Assembly (NCBI RefSeq): GCF_030247185.1
Contig: NC_080571.1
Location: 4,826,001-4,890,000, forward strand
Direction: 5' to 3'
DNA length: 64,000 bases
DNA from: Malaya genurostris
Lineage: Eukaryota > Arthropoda > Insecta > Diptera > Culicidae
The position numbers and the translations under genes are program-made. Of this stretch, positions 43,814-55,927 are shown piece by piece. The notes under the pieces were generated by a model. That model did no database searches, had not been told where the DNA came from, and was given only the letters and a program-made list of their open reading frames with translations. Every line of letters starts with the position of its first letter. Position 1 is the stretch's first letter.

Positions 43814-43935
43814 GTTTTAGAGATATGATCGTTCAAGTGACGTAATCGACAAATGATTTTTTTACTATCCTCAGTTCAGAGAGTGACCTATGACATTCAA
43901 ACACGGGTATACATCCATTGCCGGTATCATGATTA

Positions 43936-44106
43936 AAAAATTATGTTAATTATGAAACATGTCTTCTTATGGGATCATGCCTATTACTGATGATTCTATG
44001 AGCAAAATGATTCATATCATGAGCAATAAATCATCATTTTGCTCTTAGAATCATCAGTAATAGGCATGATTCCATAAGAAGACATGTGTCATGATTTTCA
44101 TAATTT
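43936..44106. repeat. Near-perfect hairpin, ~75 bp arms
   Basis: ACATGTCTTCTTATGGGATC followed by ATGCCTATTACTGATGATTC is repeated in inverted form after a short loop (~44016-44027). The arms differ at only a few positions. It could be a tiny foldback MITE, or a hairpin RNA source if transcribed. Confidence 0.85.
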
Positions 44107-44444
44107 CTTAAATATTCTTAATAATTAAATTCAAACAATTTTACACCGTACACTCAAAACATCATTTGCTTGCAAAAAATCGAATTTCTTAAGAAGAGAA
44201 GAAGAAACTCGACGCAACGAATGTTTTTTATCTTTTAATTCATTTTTACACCGCGATCTAAACTGACATGTTGCAAATAATAAACTGTCAAAGTTAGGAA
44301 TCGAGCAGTGGCGTGACATGTGTCGACAAGTTAAGTCCGTATTCGAGCGAGTTGCGCTGCGGTACGCTCCGCGCGTGCGGGTCGTGGTTGAAAAATTCAC
44401 TGCTCTGAAAGTATTAATCTTTCCACTCTGAAACTTTTCCAAGA

Positions 44445-44850
44445 TTGAGTTAAACCCTTAAGGCTTCTTTTTTCAACTAAAAATAGAAAAAAAATTAGGC
44501 CCAAGTTTGAAATTTTGTTATTTGTTTATTAATTCTGGTTTTCATTAAGTATACTACAAAGGTTGTTTTTGGAATCGCTGATTTGAAAGCTAAGGAAAAG
44601 ACGCACATTTCATGCCTTGGAAGAATTTTTGTATCTTTATTAGATTTTGCAGTATAGGCTGTTGTTGTTTTTTGAAATTTCCGTCTTTTTAGTAAACGGA
44701 AATTTCAAAAAAATCATATCTCGAAAATTCCACGTACCATATTGAAATAAAAAAATACGTGTCCAATATTTTCGAGTTCTTTACCGAAAGACAATAGTTA
44801 AATGAAAAAAAATATTTTTGGGTGGCTGATTTTGCGTGGAATGCCCCATA
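44445..44850 (+). repeat. Single arm of the foldback element
   Basis: Matches the right arm 5990-6381 in the same orientation, from TAAACCCTTAAGGCTTCTTT to GCGTGGAATGCCCCAT. No inverted partner is nearby, so it is either half of a broken foldback element or the ancestral single-arm form. Confidence 0.75.
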
Positions 44851-45486
44851 TATAAAAAAACACAAACACAGAAAACTGTTGAAAGAACAAAAACACGCTT
44901 ACTCAATATCAATTAACTTTAGCCTCCGATTTCTGTCTGCAGAAACGAAAACTCCCATTGTTTCACGCTGTCACTTTCACCTGTTTCAAAGAAAGTGCAC
45001 CGATCGAGTAATTTACCAATTATTTTGGGGGATTGTCGGACATTTTTCGTAAGTCCTTTTGAACTTTGCGTAGGCACGCAAGAGTCTGCTTTTGCAAATG
45101 TCTCATCTTTTATCGCTGCAGCAGCAACGAAAGCCGGCCACTGATAAAGTGAAGAAGAAAAAAAAAACAAAAGTTGGTTTGTGGAATGAGCTCGCGAATT
45201 TTCGAAAGTGATTCGGGCTGTAGATGGGCATAGCTGGCGGTTGGATGGGGCAAGAGCAGATACTAAATATGCACTTCTCTGCCGCGGAAATGAGCAACAA
45301 AAATGGAGCAGGCGCGGCCGAAACAAAACCATTCATGAGAAAGTTGTAATGTTTTATAACTGGTCCCAAAACGTGTTGCGTGAATGATAGCCGGTCGGAG
45401 TAAACAAAACAACAACGACAAAGTAAAGTCCTTACGGCGAAACGTTGCGTGTTTTTTTTTCTTTTGTGTTTTTGATTCATACTCAC
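44851..45486 (-). other. Region downstream of the large minus-strand exon
   Basis: Intron or 3' region of the 47918-45487 gene. A pyrimidine tract ending in CTTTATCAG (minus strand, about 45145-45170) could be an acceptor, but the phase does not give a long frame after the phase-2 donor. The last exon is left unassigned. Confidence 0.4.
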
Positions 45487-47918
45487 ATCTCCAGCATGGT
45501 GTACATTTTCTTCTCCATCAGCACCACGTCGTCGGCCCCTTGATGGACCATGACCAGACAAAAGGTTCTTTTGGCACAGGAAGGATTTTTCCAATCGGTC
45601 TGCTTGAGCTGCTGCTCGAATGCCACCCGCGACGGACGAGGGAGATCACGTTCCACATCTTGCAGTGTTTGACCAAAAACCTCAGCATCCTCGCCCTCGA
45701 TAGCTCGCCTTCGCCTATTGCGAAGCATCCTATCCGTGTTACCTAAAAATTGCACATTGTCATCGGTTGACTCCTCGCTTACATCCTCCGGCAACTTTAG
45801 GTCGATGATTTCGATCACATCACCCTGATCATCGAATTTGTCGTTACGAAAAATTTCATTGTCCTGTGCAGCGCTGTCATCCAAAAGCTGATAACTGCCA
45901 TCCACGGATCGTTTTGAGCGGCGTGATTCCATCACATTTTCCACCGGATCCAACCGGGTGACGGCCGTCGACGGAACGAACAGATAGTATTTATCTGGAC
46001 GAGATTCGGTTCCTTCTAGAGCTCGTTTGTGCTGCAGTTCATCCAATTCCATAACGAGCTGCTCGCCGGATCTTCGCAGCATATCCAGATCGAAAAATCG
46101 ACCAACAGCGACGGCCCCGAGTCCCAGCGCAGCTCCACCGGCGAGCATACCTAAAGCCGGCAGAACAATTGAACCTGTAGCTGGTGCCACCACCAGATCA
46201 GCTTTGTCCTTAGCTTCATTAGTCTTCTTGACAAATCCCAAATTTTTGGATATTTTGTGACCGGCCTCGACGAGCGGATCCAGCACCGGTTTTGTGAATT
46301 CGTGCACCGTGTGGATTCCGGTTTGAAAACTATCTTTCACTTTTTCCGTTAGCTTCATCCAGAGCGGTCGTTCGGGTTTCACACGACGGATGAATCCGTA
46401 GGTGTACGGATAGGTTGCCGGCATTTTGACCGGCTGGTACAGTTCGTCGTAGGGAGCTTTTGTCGGAAACTTGACACCGGGCGGATGGTCATAATAATCT
46501 TTACCCATCATTGCCGGTTCGATTGCGAACGGAGAGTGATCGTTGTGTTTAGCGAACTCCACATTAATAATTTTTTTCGTAGCCTTTGGAGTTGGTTTGT
46601 TTTCCGGAGGGACAAACTTCGCCGGCTGCACACCCAACTCTGGATGGGCGTATTGAAGCACTGGTTTTCGCGAATCTTCCAATTCGTTCTGTTGCTGATT
46701 GGAACCCGGGAACGAGTACAGTTTCGAAACCGGATAGACCGGATTTCCTGGATTCTGCAGCATTCTTCGTTGAATTTTGGGTTGTTCTGCAAAAATCTCT
46801 TTGTTCGGTGTCCTCGCCATGTAGTAGTGCTTTCGACTTTCCTGATCGTTAATTTTTTTGATGTAGTCGATCAACTTAGCGTTCGAAACCCGGGCATTGT
46901 CTGCTCGCGAAAAGGGGCCAATGTTCGCCGGCATCCTCACCATTGGCATCGGATCCGCATCGTTAACTCGCACACTGGATCGCAAATTGTCTTCCACGCT
47001 GAATGGGCCGAAACTTTTCGGTTTGTCATTCAAAGGAAAATTATCGGCTGTCGTGAATGGACCGATGCTGCGTCTTCGTCCCGTTTCACCACTTGATGGA
47101 CGGGCAAATATCAGCTGACCATAGGCGTCTCCCGTACCTTCCATCCGTTTCGGAATGTGACCTTTTTCGTACGGTACCAGTTCGCCGTTGATTACTCGAG
47201 CATTTCTCCATACCTGTTTTTTATCTGCCTCATCATCCGGTACTCGAATTCCGTGCACTACCGGAATTCCATCTTCTCCTATTTCCTGTAAAGCTCTGGG
47301 CTTCTTTTTAGTTTTATTACCGAATGGATTATCTTTCATATAAACAGCGTCCGAATTGACGACGACAGGTGCAGGGACATTGGCAGCCATAGTTTCATCA
47401 ACTGGACGGTTACTGACCGCTATTCGGACCGGTCGTCGATCGTTCTTGATCGAACTTTCGTCTTCGTAATACCTAGCCGGTCGTTCGATTCGATTCACGT
47501 GCTCCAGAAATGCGTTAATTATGTCCATAGATCCTGGCGAGTTGTCACCCGTGACTCGGTATCCATCGGAAGCAGTCGGTCTGCTGTTTTGGGACAACGG
47601 AACTCCCCAGGAAATTCCACTCTTTTCGTCTCGCTTCTTCACGATTATTTCAACCATCCGACCGTTATTCGAACGAACGTTCAGCTTTTGAACATTGTCC
47701 GGGTCGAGACTTCGGGCCACTTTCAGTTCTGTTCGGGTAAAGGTCGGTCGCAGAAATCGAAACTTTGGTTCCGGTGGCAGTTCGGGAGACATCGAAAACG
47801 ACGACGATGACGAGGATAACGGTGATGTTACGGTTATGGTAGCATTTCCGGTGGATTGTGCTTGGGTGGTACAGCCGAGCAAAAGCCAGAGACTTAGCAT
47901 CGTCAGGGGTCGATAAAT
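45487..47918 (-). CDS. Large secreted/membrane proprotein exon, at least 804 residues
   Basis: An exon begins after the acceptor ctatccccacag (47918) and ends at the donor GAGAT|gtgagt (45487). I start translation at ATG 47900 because MLSLWLLLGCTTQAQS is a good signal peptide. The frame is phase 2 at the donor; read-through would stop three bases later. Residues ~570-600 are a Gly/Ala-rich hydrophobic stretch (LGMLAGGAALGLGAVAVG), a possible membrane span. Furin-like sites follow at ~656-661 (RRSKRSVDG) and ~727-732 (RNRRRRAIEG). Residues ~770-800 hold SCAKRTFCLVMV and VLMEKKMYTML, probably the first half of a Cys module completed in the missing exon. The N-terminal half is Pro/Lys-rich and low complexity. 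The family is not recognised; a cleaved extracellular protein is inferred. Confidence 0.8.
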
Positions 47919-48162
47919 CTGTGGGGATAGGAGAGAGTAAAGAAATTGATTAATTTTCTTTTTGTTACTGGATTTTATATCAACCAAGAATTACTCAATG
48001 AACATTAGATTAGTTTGTAAGCGACAGTTTCTCTTTATTTACTTTCTCTTTCAATTATTACGACATATTCCTGTATTTTCAGATAATTATTTCAGTGAAG
48101 AAGAAAAGTTGATAATTTTAGTTATTAATCTCTGAAAATAGGTTATTTAGGGGTTTGGCTAA

Positions 48163-48330
48163 ATGCCGTTTTGTGCTTTGGGCATATAACCGATTTCACT
48201 ATTCCTTACGTTTCGTCTTCGACTGGTCAGTGCAGAGCAGTTCAAATTAAACTGCTTAGTGCCAAAACTTAGACTGTTCCATTTGAACCGCTAAGCAGAT
48301 GTAACTTCACGTCTGCTTACCCGAATAGAG
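48163..48330 (+). repeat. TTTACGTTTCGTCTTCGACT dispersed repeat
   Basis: Carries GGCATATAACCGATTTCACT, ACGTTTCGTCTTCGACTGGT, AGAGCAGTTCAAATTAAACT and GAACCGCTAAGCAGATGTAA, as in 36566-36811. An inverted fragment is at 51985-52045 and another piece at 17200-17260. Confidence 0.65.
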
Positions 48331-49630
48331 CGTGAGATCAAAAAGAAAACTCAATTTGATGTTGTGCTGTTCGTATGTATCGATTATTTAATTTGCTATC
48401 GTTTTGGTCGTTTTAACGGTTGAAGGATAAAAATCGAAAACAAAACAAATACTGTGTGACATCAAACTGAAAACTAGCTTTGCTCTCAGTGAAAGCACAT
48501 TGAAAACTTAATATTATGTAGATTTTCTCGAAATGACACGTCACGAGCATAAGCTAAAAATAGAACAGCCAAAAAAGGTCCGGGATAGAATACATTTAGG
48601 CGATATTACTCGCAAGCAAGAAAAAGATTTTATGCAAGCTCCATATTAGTCGCATTGTGATTGCTATGGACTGTAAGTGCTAGCTATTAGAAGACGGAAA
48701 ATGTTCGGTCATATGACAAGCTGTGTTGTTTTACAAAGTTGTATGCAGGTAGTTTCTGTCAATGCACACTCGTTGCGTCGCTTCCATCCCGCATCCACCG
48801 TGGCTATTTGATCACAGTATAAAAATGTTCTCTTTGTCCTTCTCATATCCAAAGCTGTAGCATTCAAACATTATAACATTACATTGAGTTATCTACTTGA
48901 TCTCACACAACTCTAGGTTCTGAAATCTGAGACATTCAATGTTCGATGTTCGAACTTCGTAAACAATGAATTTTTCCATACTGTTGGACAGAGAGGGCAT
49001 TTCACCAGAGTGATACACGCTGGCGTCAGATTCTTGTCCACACCGAGGATGCAAAAAATGAAGCATCGCACAAAGAGGAAAGCGCACTTCTTCTCAGTGT
49101 CGAATAGACAGCATTTGAGTGTGTGCTTGTGGTTAAAGCAGCTGGCGCGAGTGAAACACATTCTCTTCGCATGAATCGCTCTCACGCGCCCTTGTCTAAA
49201 TACACCCAAGTGACCAATGGCACGTGATGATGAGCGAACACTTCTGTGAATTTCAATTAATAGAGAGTAGATCTGGCCTTGCTATGAAAAATTTGCAAGG
49301 AAAACCGAAAATGCGATAAATTGTTTTATTTTGCTGATTTTGCGTGTCCACGCTTCTTCTACGCAAACCATACAGCAGAGTGCTCACCGGCGTGTACACC
49401 TTTGTGAAAGTATCTGCATCCACCTCAGAGAATTTATTAGCTAATGCTCTAGCACTTTGGTGGGATTCAGTGGAAGAGGTAAAAGGAAATAAACAAACGC
49501 ACTCATGATGCGTGCACACTTTATACAGCAGTGGTGTATATATGTGCAAGAGAAGAGCTCTCGTTAAAGTTGTCAGTGCGAGGAGAGAAATTTTGCTTGC
49601 TCGTCGTCACACAGAGGAGATGGACATCTC

Positions 49631-49725
49631 TGCTGTTGGATAAAAAGTTATGGGTATTTTCAGATTGGCTGTTGGATATAAAGTTATGGGTATTTTCGGG
49701 TTTGGCGAGTAGATTATTTTCGCCA
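49631..49725 (+). repeat. Two-unit tandem duplication (~45 bp)
   Basis: GCTGTTGGATANAAAGTTAT followed by GGGTATTTTC occurs twice in succession. Confidence 0.7.
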
Positions 49726-49980
49726 TCCAGGTCCCCGGTTTTTTGATGCACTGAAAATAATGGTCTAAAAACTTTGGAATGAGCTTCGCGACGTCGTATG
49801 ATTACAAATATCGAAACACATAAGCTCCTTCTACGGCTGACGATCAGCGAGATGGGAATGCCAAAGCCACTATTCAGATTGACCTGCTTCAGACAAACGT
49901 GGTACCGATGATCGCCAATTTATCTAATGTCTCCCAGACGTGTGGTTTGGTTAAAAAGAAGGAACATTATTTGCGTAAAG

Positions 49981-51350
49981 GTTAAAAAAAAAGGCGGATG
50001 GGTAATGTCAGAGACATAACTGGATGTCGTGAATACGAAAACAACTGACATGTTCCTTAACACTTCCGAATATCAATTAGTTGATCAATTGTATGAAATT
50101 GTATGTAGAATTTGAAACGATGCACCTAAACTAAAGTACACATTAGTTACATTTAACATTCTGAAACACAAATATTATGAAATAACCAGTATAGTTCTTT
50201 AAAATAAAATAATGGTGGCTCTGAAAAGAACCTTTTATGAAAGCGTTTGTGATGGAGAGTGATAAGTTGAATTCGAATTCCGATGGATGCCGCTGACTTC
50301 CGTCATCTAATTCCAGGCTGAACTGTTGTACGTGGGTGCGATACTGATATGGTTGGTGTAGGTGTAGCCTTTACAACCGATTATAATCTTCCAATAAAGA
50401 AAACATTAATTCGCTTGGTTGATCAATGATACAATAGGCCTAATTTATTGAACGAAACTATCAATATTCTATAGGGATTCGTTTCTAGCATTCAGAAGGG
50501 TCAAATTGCGTAATTCTCTACAACATTACACTCTGGAACATTTTTCGCAAAAAAAAGAAGGCTTCAGTTGATCTCGACTACTGTGAATTTCACACAGCGA
50601 AAAGGGCAAAAATCTAACCAAACTGTTCTAGATTTGCACTAAACTGAGGATATTTCCTTTCGCTTTGCGAACAACAAATCCTAATAGTTCTTTAGAAAAT
50701 TTTTAGAGCCTTTAGAACGACTGATTTTGTGTGATGCTCTTCACCGTTGCTTTTTCACCAATGAAAATGACTGGCAGCTGTGACGTAATCGCTCTTGTCG
50801 GAAGCGAAACTAGCTTTGCAAACTACACAAAATACATCTGCTCGCAGTGGCGATAGAATCCAAACTGATCCAATTTTTGTTAGGAGCTTTCTTTTTACGT
50901 GATTTCGGTTGTGGCTTTTTCACTAATGGGCGGTCCTAACGGCTATAAAAATAGCCGCATACAGATTTTTAATGTCGATTATTTCATTTCGGATTTGTAT
51001 TTCATTGAAAGAAACTATCGGGATGCTGTACGGGATTCATTCCTGCCTTTCAGAAGGACCAAATTGTGGAACTCACTACGATATTCAACACTTTTCGGAA
51101 CATGTTTATCGAACGATTTGTTGTACAGCAGCAGATATTTAGTTCTCTTCCTCAGAACGCGTTCTGATTGGCTGGTGTTGACATGGGTCAAAAGAGACAG
51201 GTTTTTCAATAGTGTACTATTGAAATACTTCAATGCTTTTGCTATACACGTTTAAGATGAAAAAGTTCAAAATTCTATTGGTAGTTAGATTATATAAATC
51301 CTTTCACAGATCACTGAGCTATGAGCTTTGAAAATACGAGAAAGGCAAAC
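49981..51350 (+). repeat. AAAGGCGGGTGGGTAATG family region, copy 1
   Basis: Starts AAAAAAAAAGGCGGATGGGT, then AATGTCAGAGACATAACTGG. Sequence around 50490-50830 and 50960-51080 aligns with 52680-53030 and 52640-52760 (GAAAGAAACTATCGGGATGC against GAAAGAAACTATCAAGATGC). The right boundary is uncertain. No protein is recognised. Confidence 0.55.
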
Positions 51351-51984
51351 GCGCCTTATGAATTATCCTCTTTGATACTCGTTTATACCAAACATTTCAG
51401 AAAAGTTTAATTTTCAATTATTTCAGATTATGTCACACAACTGAAAATTTTATCATAAAATTGTGATCATATTTCCGATGGCGTGAAGCAAAAATTATGT
51501 TGATTCGTTAGATACAACAAGAGATATTCACGATCAAAAACTTATCATTCTCTCAGAGGGTAAATTTTGAAAAGGCACCCCATAGTAAAGTAAGTCATAT
51601 TCACGACAATATTGAAAAAAAAAAATCTTTTCTTCGCTGTTATGGTTGCGGTCAACTGCAGGATCTTGGCAGGATGTCAAAGCATTTTTGTAAAAGGCAA
51701 CATAGGATTGAAGGAATAATTTTTCCATTGAAACTTAACTTTGTATTTTTGTGTTGTCATTAGAAATTAGCTTAATTTCAATGGATTCACTAAGTTGTTG
51801 ATTTTAATATTTTCATTTTTTGAGTTTCACAAAACTTTTGCCTTTAAACAGCAAAATAATAACATAATGTGATATTAATTGAAAATTTGATGAATCGATA
51901 TCATATTAGGATTGCCAACTGATGTTGCTATCATAATCAGATTTCAATATGTTATCATTTTGATGTTAGACTTTACTCGAGTAG

Positions 51985-52045
51985 CGGTAGAAATTGAACT
52001 GCTCTGCACCGACTAGTCGAAGACGAAACGTAAAGAATAGTTCTG
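51985..52045 (-). repeat. Inverted fragment of the ACGTTTCGTCT repeat
   Basis: GAACTGCTCTGCACCGACTA then GTCGAAGACGAAACGTAAAG is the reverse complement of the 48200 sequence. Confidence 0.65.
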
Positions 52046-52483
52046 AAAATAGTTAGAGAGAAAGATTGCAGAAAGTACCGTAATAATCGAAAGAGAAACT
52101 AGTACAAAGAGAATCTGCCACCTAATCTATTAGGTTTTGTACGAAAATGTCATAACCTCAAAAAATGCACTGAATGAACATCATTTGACAGCAGACAGGT
52201 GGTTTGTTCACGTGCTCATTCTGATTTGAATACATGTTTTGGGAAAAATAAACAAACCAACGGTACATGTCAAACATGAACCTTATTCATCACGAGTTCA
52301 TTTGTGATGTAATTTTGCAAAACCTAATCGTTCATCGAGATTTGATTTTACGAATTATATTATGCGAACCATTTAATGTGAATATTTTGCCCAAAACTTG
52401 TCATATTTATTGAATTTCTAAATAGTCCGAACTAATTCCGAATATTGGGAAATAATAACTCGATAACTACGATAACAATTACT

Positions 52484-54909
52484 GAATAGAAAAAGTACGG
52501 GTGTGTAATGTCAGAGACATGACTGGACGTCGTGAATATGAATAAAACTGACACGATTTGTTTATACTTTCGAATTCGAATTGATAGTTTATCGATTGTG
52601 TGAATTGTGAAACTTTCACTACTAGAATTTTAAACGATTTTTGACGTCGATTATCTTATTTCGGATTTGCATATTTCATTGAAAGAAACTATCAAGATGC
52701 TGTACAGGATTCATTTCTGCCTTTTAGAAGGACCAAATTGTGGAATTATCTATGGTTTTCGGCACAGTTCGAAAATTTTTTCTCAAACGATTTTCGCACA
52801 GCGAAAAATGCACATATCAGCAAATCAAATTATTTTGGATTTTCACTAAACTGATGATTTTTACCTTCGATTTGCAAAGAAGTTATCTCAATAGTTCTTT
52901 CGATAACATTTAGAGCCATTAGAACGGCTGATTCTGTATAATATTGTCCACTTTTCGTTTATCTCTCCAATGCAAACGACCAGCAGCTGATGCAATCGTT
53001 CTTGCTTGAATTGAACCTACCGACACATCCGCTCGCAGTGCCAAATGATGCATCTTTAATGTGTCTTCTCGACTTGACGACCGGAAGGCAATTGAGAACT
53101 ACGACCTGAGCGTTTGAGGTTTTTAACCACGCAGAAGTTTCGCTCTCCGCTGCCGCTGTTTGAATGCGTCTTCTCGCCCCGGCGTCTGCTTCCATCCAAC
53201 GCACAAGAAGAAATGATCGATTTTCGACCACAGTTCCCCTTTTATAGCGTTCAGTTGAAGATATGTACCTAACTACCTCGGAATCGTCGTCCCAGTGCGA
53301 AAAACCCAAGCCAAAGTAAAGAGTTTTTCGCATTGTTTTCAAATTTTGAGAGACTTATTTTTTTGTTATCTCACACTGTTCAAAATATTATACCAAATTC
53401 CTGGTCATATTTTTGATGAAATAGTGAAAGAATTATGTTGCTGCCATTAATGCAAGTCGAGATATTTTTTATTTATAATAAAATTTTTATTCTGGCCTTT
53501 TAGCGTAAAAGCTTTACGTGGTCGATTGGCTTACATTTTTGTTACTTAAAATTTTTTTGCTTTTGGATCTCATTCTTCTTGTCCAGTTTATCACATGGCT
53601 TACCATAGTGAAAAGCTTTTTGGCTTACCATAGTGAAAAGTGAATTGACATGTGGCCATCTGATTGTCATAGGTAACAAGTGATTTGCACGGGATTCTTG
53701 TATCCTGACCGAAAGTCACATAAGAAGGTATAGGCCTCTTCAAGCGCATGCGTAACAAACGTACGCCATTTAGAATACCGGGAAAAAAGTTCTTCCACTT
53801 TTCTTTTTCGATAGAGAGAATCTCTCCGTATTGTGACATAGTTTTGCGAATATAAGGAATATACTTGAATGTTGTACTTAATGTTCTCGTGCTCCACATA
53901 GTGCACATTATAAAACTGGATGTAAACAACATTATTCGCCTTATTGCATTGAAGTAAATGCACACGTTTAATGTCAAGATGCATTTGCTCCATAAGCAAA
54001 CCTTCAAGTTCTTGTATCGTAGGTCGAATTTTGCACTGTCTGAAGTCAACAACAATTGTATTCTTTCGTGTCGGCGGTAGCTTTTGTTCGTTTAATTCAC
54101 TCATTTCGAGGTCGTTCTATTGTTCACTACACAATACTGTACTTGGTTTATTCCGTCCCGAACGTAAGCGGTTTTGTTAAATCGACTGACTTGGATGAGA
54201 TGTGAAAGCGAACTGAATACAAGTCGAGATATTCACGATTAAGTTCTGCGCCTAAGTCGTAAGCCCCTGATGGACAGTATTCATCATTCGGGTGAAATTT
54301 GATTTCAATTTCTTTCACGTCATTGGAATGGTCGAACCGTTGAATCGATGTTTATGGTCTACCAACACTTTAAACTATTTCAGTAATAGATTTGTTTAGT
54401 CTGCACAAGTTCATAATAATCTTCTTCGTTTTCTTCGTTCTTTCCTCTTCGTTTCTTCCTAGTTTTGTAAATCTGATCGCGTGATTGTCCAAAACAACCA
54501 AATTCTATTAAGAATAAATATTTTTGCATATCATATATAGTGTTACCAAAACTTTTGGATTGATTATAGCAATCATCTAATTTTTGGGACGAATTCTTTT
54601 GTTCCACCTGAAATGTAATTATGATATGTTTTTTGTTCAGAAGCAAATAAATAACGAGTATTCATACCCAACAACAGCGTTATGTACGAGAATAATTGCT
54701 CACTTGTTACAAAACGGAACAATAAGCTTATGAAGTTTATGATTTCTGACAAAAATAGATATATAGTATAAAGTGAAATGTTTACCGAATACAGTTGTAG
54801 TTCAATTGGATAAAGTGACAGACCATCGTCAAGTTTTCTCTAGGATACAATCATAACGATTACGTTATGTCTTATGTCTTTGGCATTACACACCCACCTT
54901 TTTCTATTC
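52484..54909. mobile_element. 2.4 kb TIR element, GAATAGAAAAAG ends (tentative)
   Basis: The left end GAATAGAAAAAGTACGGGTG continues as TGTAATGTCAGAGACAT. The right end, reverse-complemented, is GAATAGAAAAAGGTGGGTGT, then GTAATGCCAAAGACAT. These ~40 bp inverted repeats could delimit one element. It contains the 52.6-53.0 kb block shared with copy 1 and a LINE ORF1 remnant that probably inserted into it. No transposase is found. Confidence 0.5.
53600..54104 (-). pseudogene. Gag-like ORF1 of a non-LTR element, frameshifted
   Basis: The N-terminal half is in one frame from ATG 54104 (MSELNEQKLPP, then VVDFRQCKIRPTIQELEGLL). The continuation is in another frame (MSQYGEILSIEKEKWKNFFP, then RPIPSYVTFGQ), with the shift around 53880. 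This layout matches the gag-like nucleic-acid-binding ORF1 upstream of reverse transcriptase in mosquito LINEs. The Cys-rich knuckle region is not visible because the copy ends at about 53600, where a 25 bp segment (GGCTTACCATAGTGAAAAG) is duplicated. No reverse transcriptase follows. A related piece is at 8427-8690. Confidence 0.6.
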
Positions 54910-55854
54910 TGAGTGGACTGAAACCTGGTTGGATATTTTAATAAAAACTTCTAGGAACAACCCTATGAGACAGTTCAAACTGTTGACGTAGGACTATACA
55001 ACTAGTGTCAAAATCACTGCTATCCTTTGTTCTGAATACTTAAGCCGCAGTGTTTTTGTGTTCCACGCGGAACGACCGAAATTAGCTCTGCGCTTAATTA
55101 GTTTTACTGTTTTCGAATTAGTTGTTCTTAACAACAAAATTGCCAAAATGCCTTATAAATTAGTAAAAATTCAAAATTTATTTTGCTGAAATAAAGCTTT
55201 TGTTTTTAGAGAATGTGAATTGGTGAATTTAACTAAAAAAATTGTCATTTTAACTATGGTTCTAGCATTTTTAAAGGAATAGATGTTAACAAATCCAAAT
55301 TAGCAATATTAAGAATTTTGTAGTTGTCCTAAAAAATAGCTAACTAAAATCATTTTTTTTTCGCCAAAATGCTGATTTCGGTCTTTGCGTGGTATAAAAA
55401 CTTATTTGTGTTTATACGAACTGTAAAAAAAAAAGATACTTAAAAAAGATACTCTGAAAATGTTTATTGGGATTGATGATGAAAGGTGCTGATCTTGTTC
55501 ATCCAGCACTCCATGATCGAATTCATTCTTCATTTTCCCCGATGTCGAAAAAACAGCAAAATTTGAATGAAAATATCTCTCTTGCAAAGCGATCGGCGCG
55601 CAGAAAAAAAATTCATAAACGGTCCAACCGCTTATGTGCATAGCAACCTTCACTACGGGATTAACAAATCGCACAGAGTGCTATGTTTAATCGTGAACAC
55701 ACGTGTTTGAATAGCGGAATTCCTACGGAAACGTGTAGAATAATTCCGTAGAAGGTTCAATAGCTGATGGACACATCAATCATCTTTACGAAGCTGTCGT
55801 CCCTGTGGGAGGAGATCATGTGCTTGAGAAACAGCGAAATTAAATGTTGTTCGT
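54910..55854. other. No supported gene
   Basis: Intergenic sequence with short unsupported frames and no recognised repeat. Confidence 0.4.
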
Positions 55855-55927
55855 TACTAATTTAAGCTTCGATCATCAGTTAACTAAAATATCAATTTTT
55901 CCTCAATGACATGCGGAACATTTAGAC
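55855..55927. repeat. 73 bp target-site duplication, left
   Basis: TACTAATTTAAGCTTCGATC to GCGGAACATTTAGAC. It is repeated at 58537-58609 with one substitution (ATATCAAT against ATATTAAT). Confidence 0.9.

Noticed and set aside
44300..44400. GC-rich patch with GAGCAGTG/CACTGCTC ends as a small mobile element or RNA gene
   Set aside because: The inverted ends are only eight bases, no target duplication is visible and there is no second copy in the window.
44919..45332. Candidate last exon of the large minus-strand gene after CTTTATCAG
   Set aside because: The long frame begins in phase 0, whereas the upstream donor leaves phase 2; in the required phase a stop appears after about ten codons.
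46485..47096. Long open frame on the plus strand opposite the large gene
   Set aside because: It is antisense to a frame with signal peptide, codon-like bias and splice sites. It has no motifs and is a shadow.
48163..52045. A single 3.9 kb element bounded by inverted ACGTTTCGTCT repeats
   Set aside because: The right boundary is a short fragment, the interior holds unrelated repeat families, and no target duplication was found. Two independent insertions are simpler.
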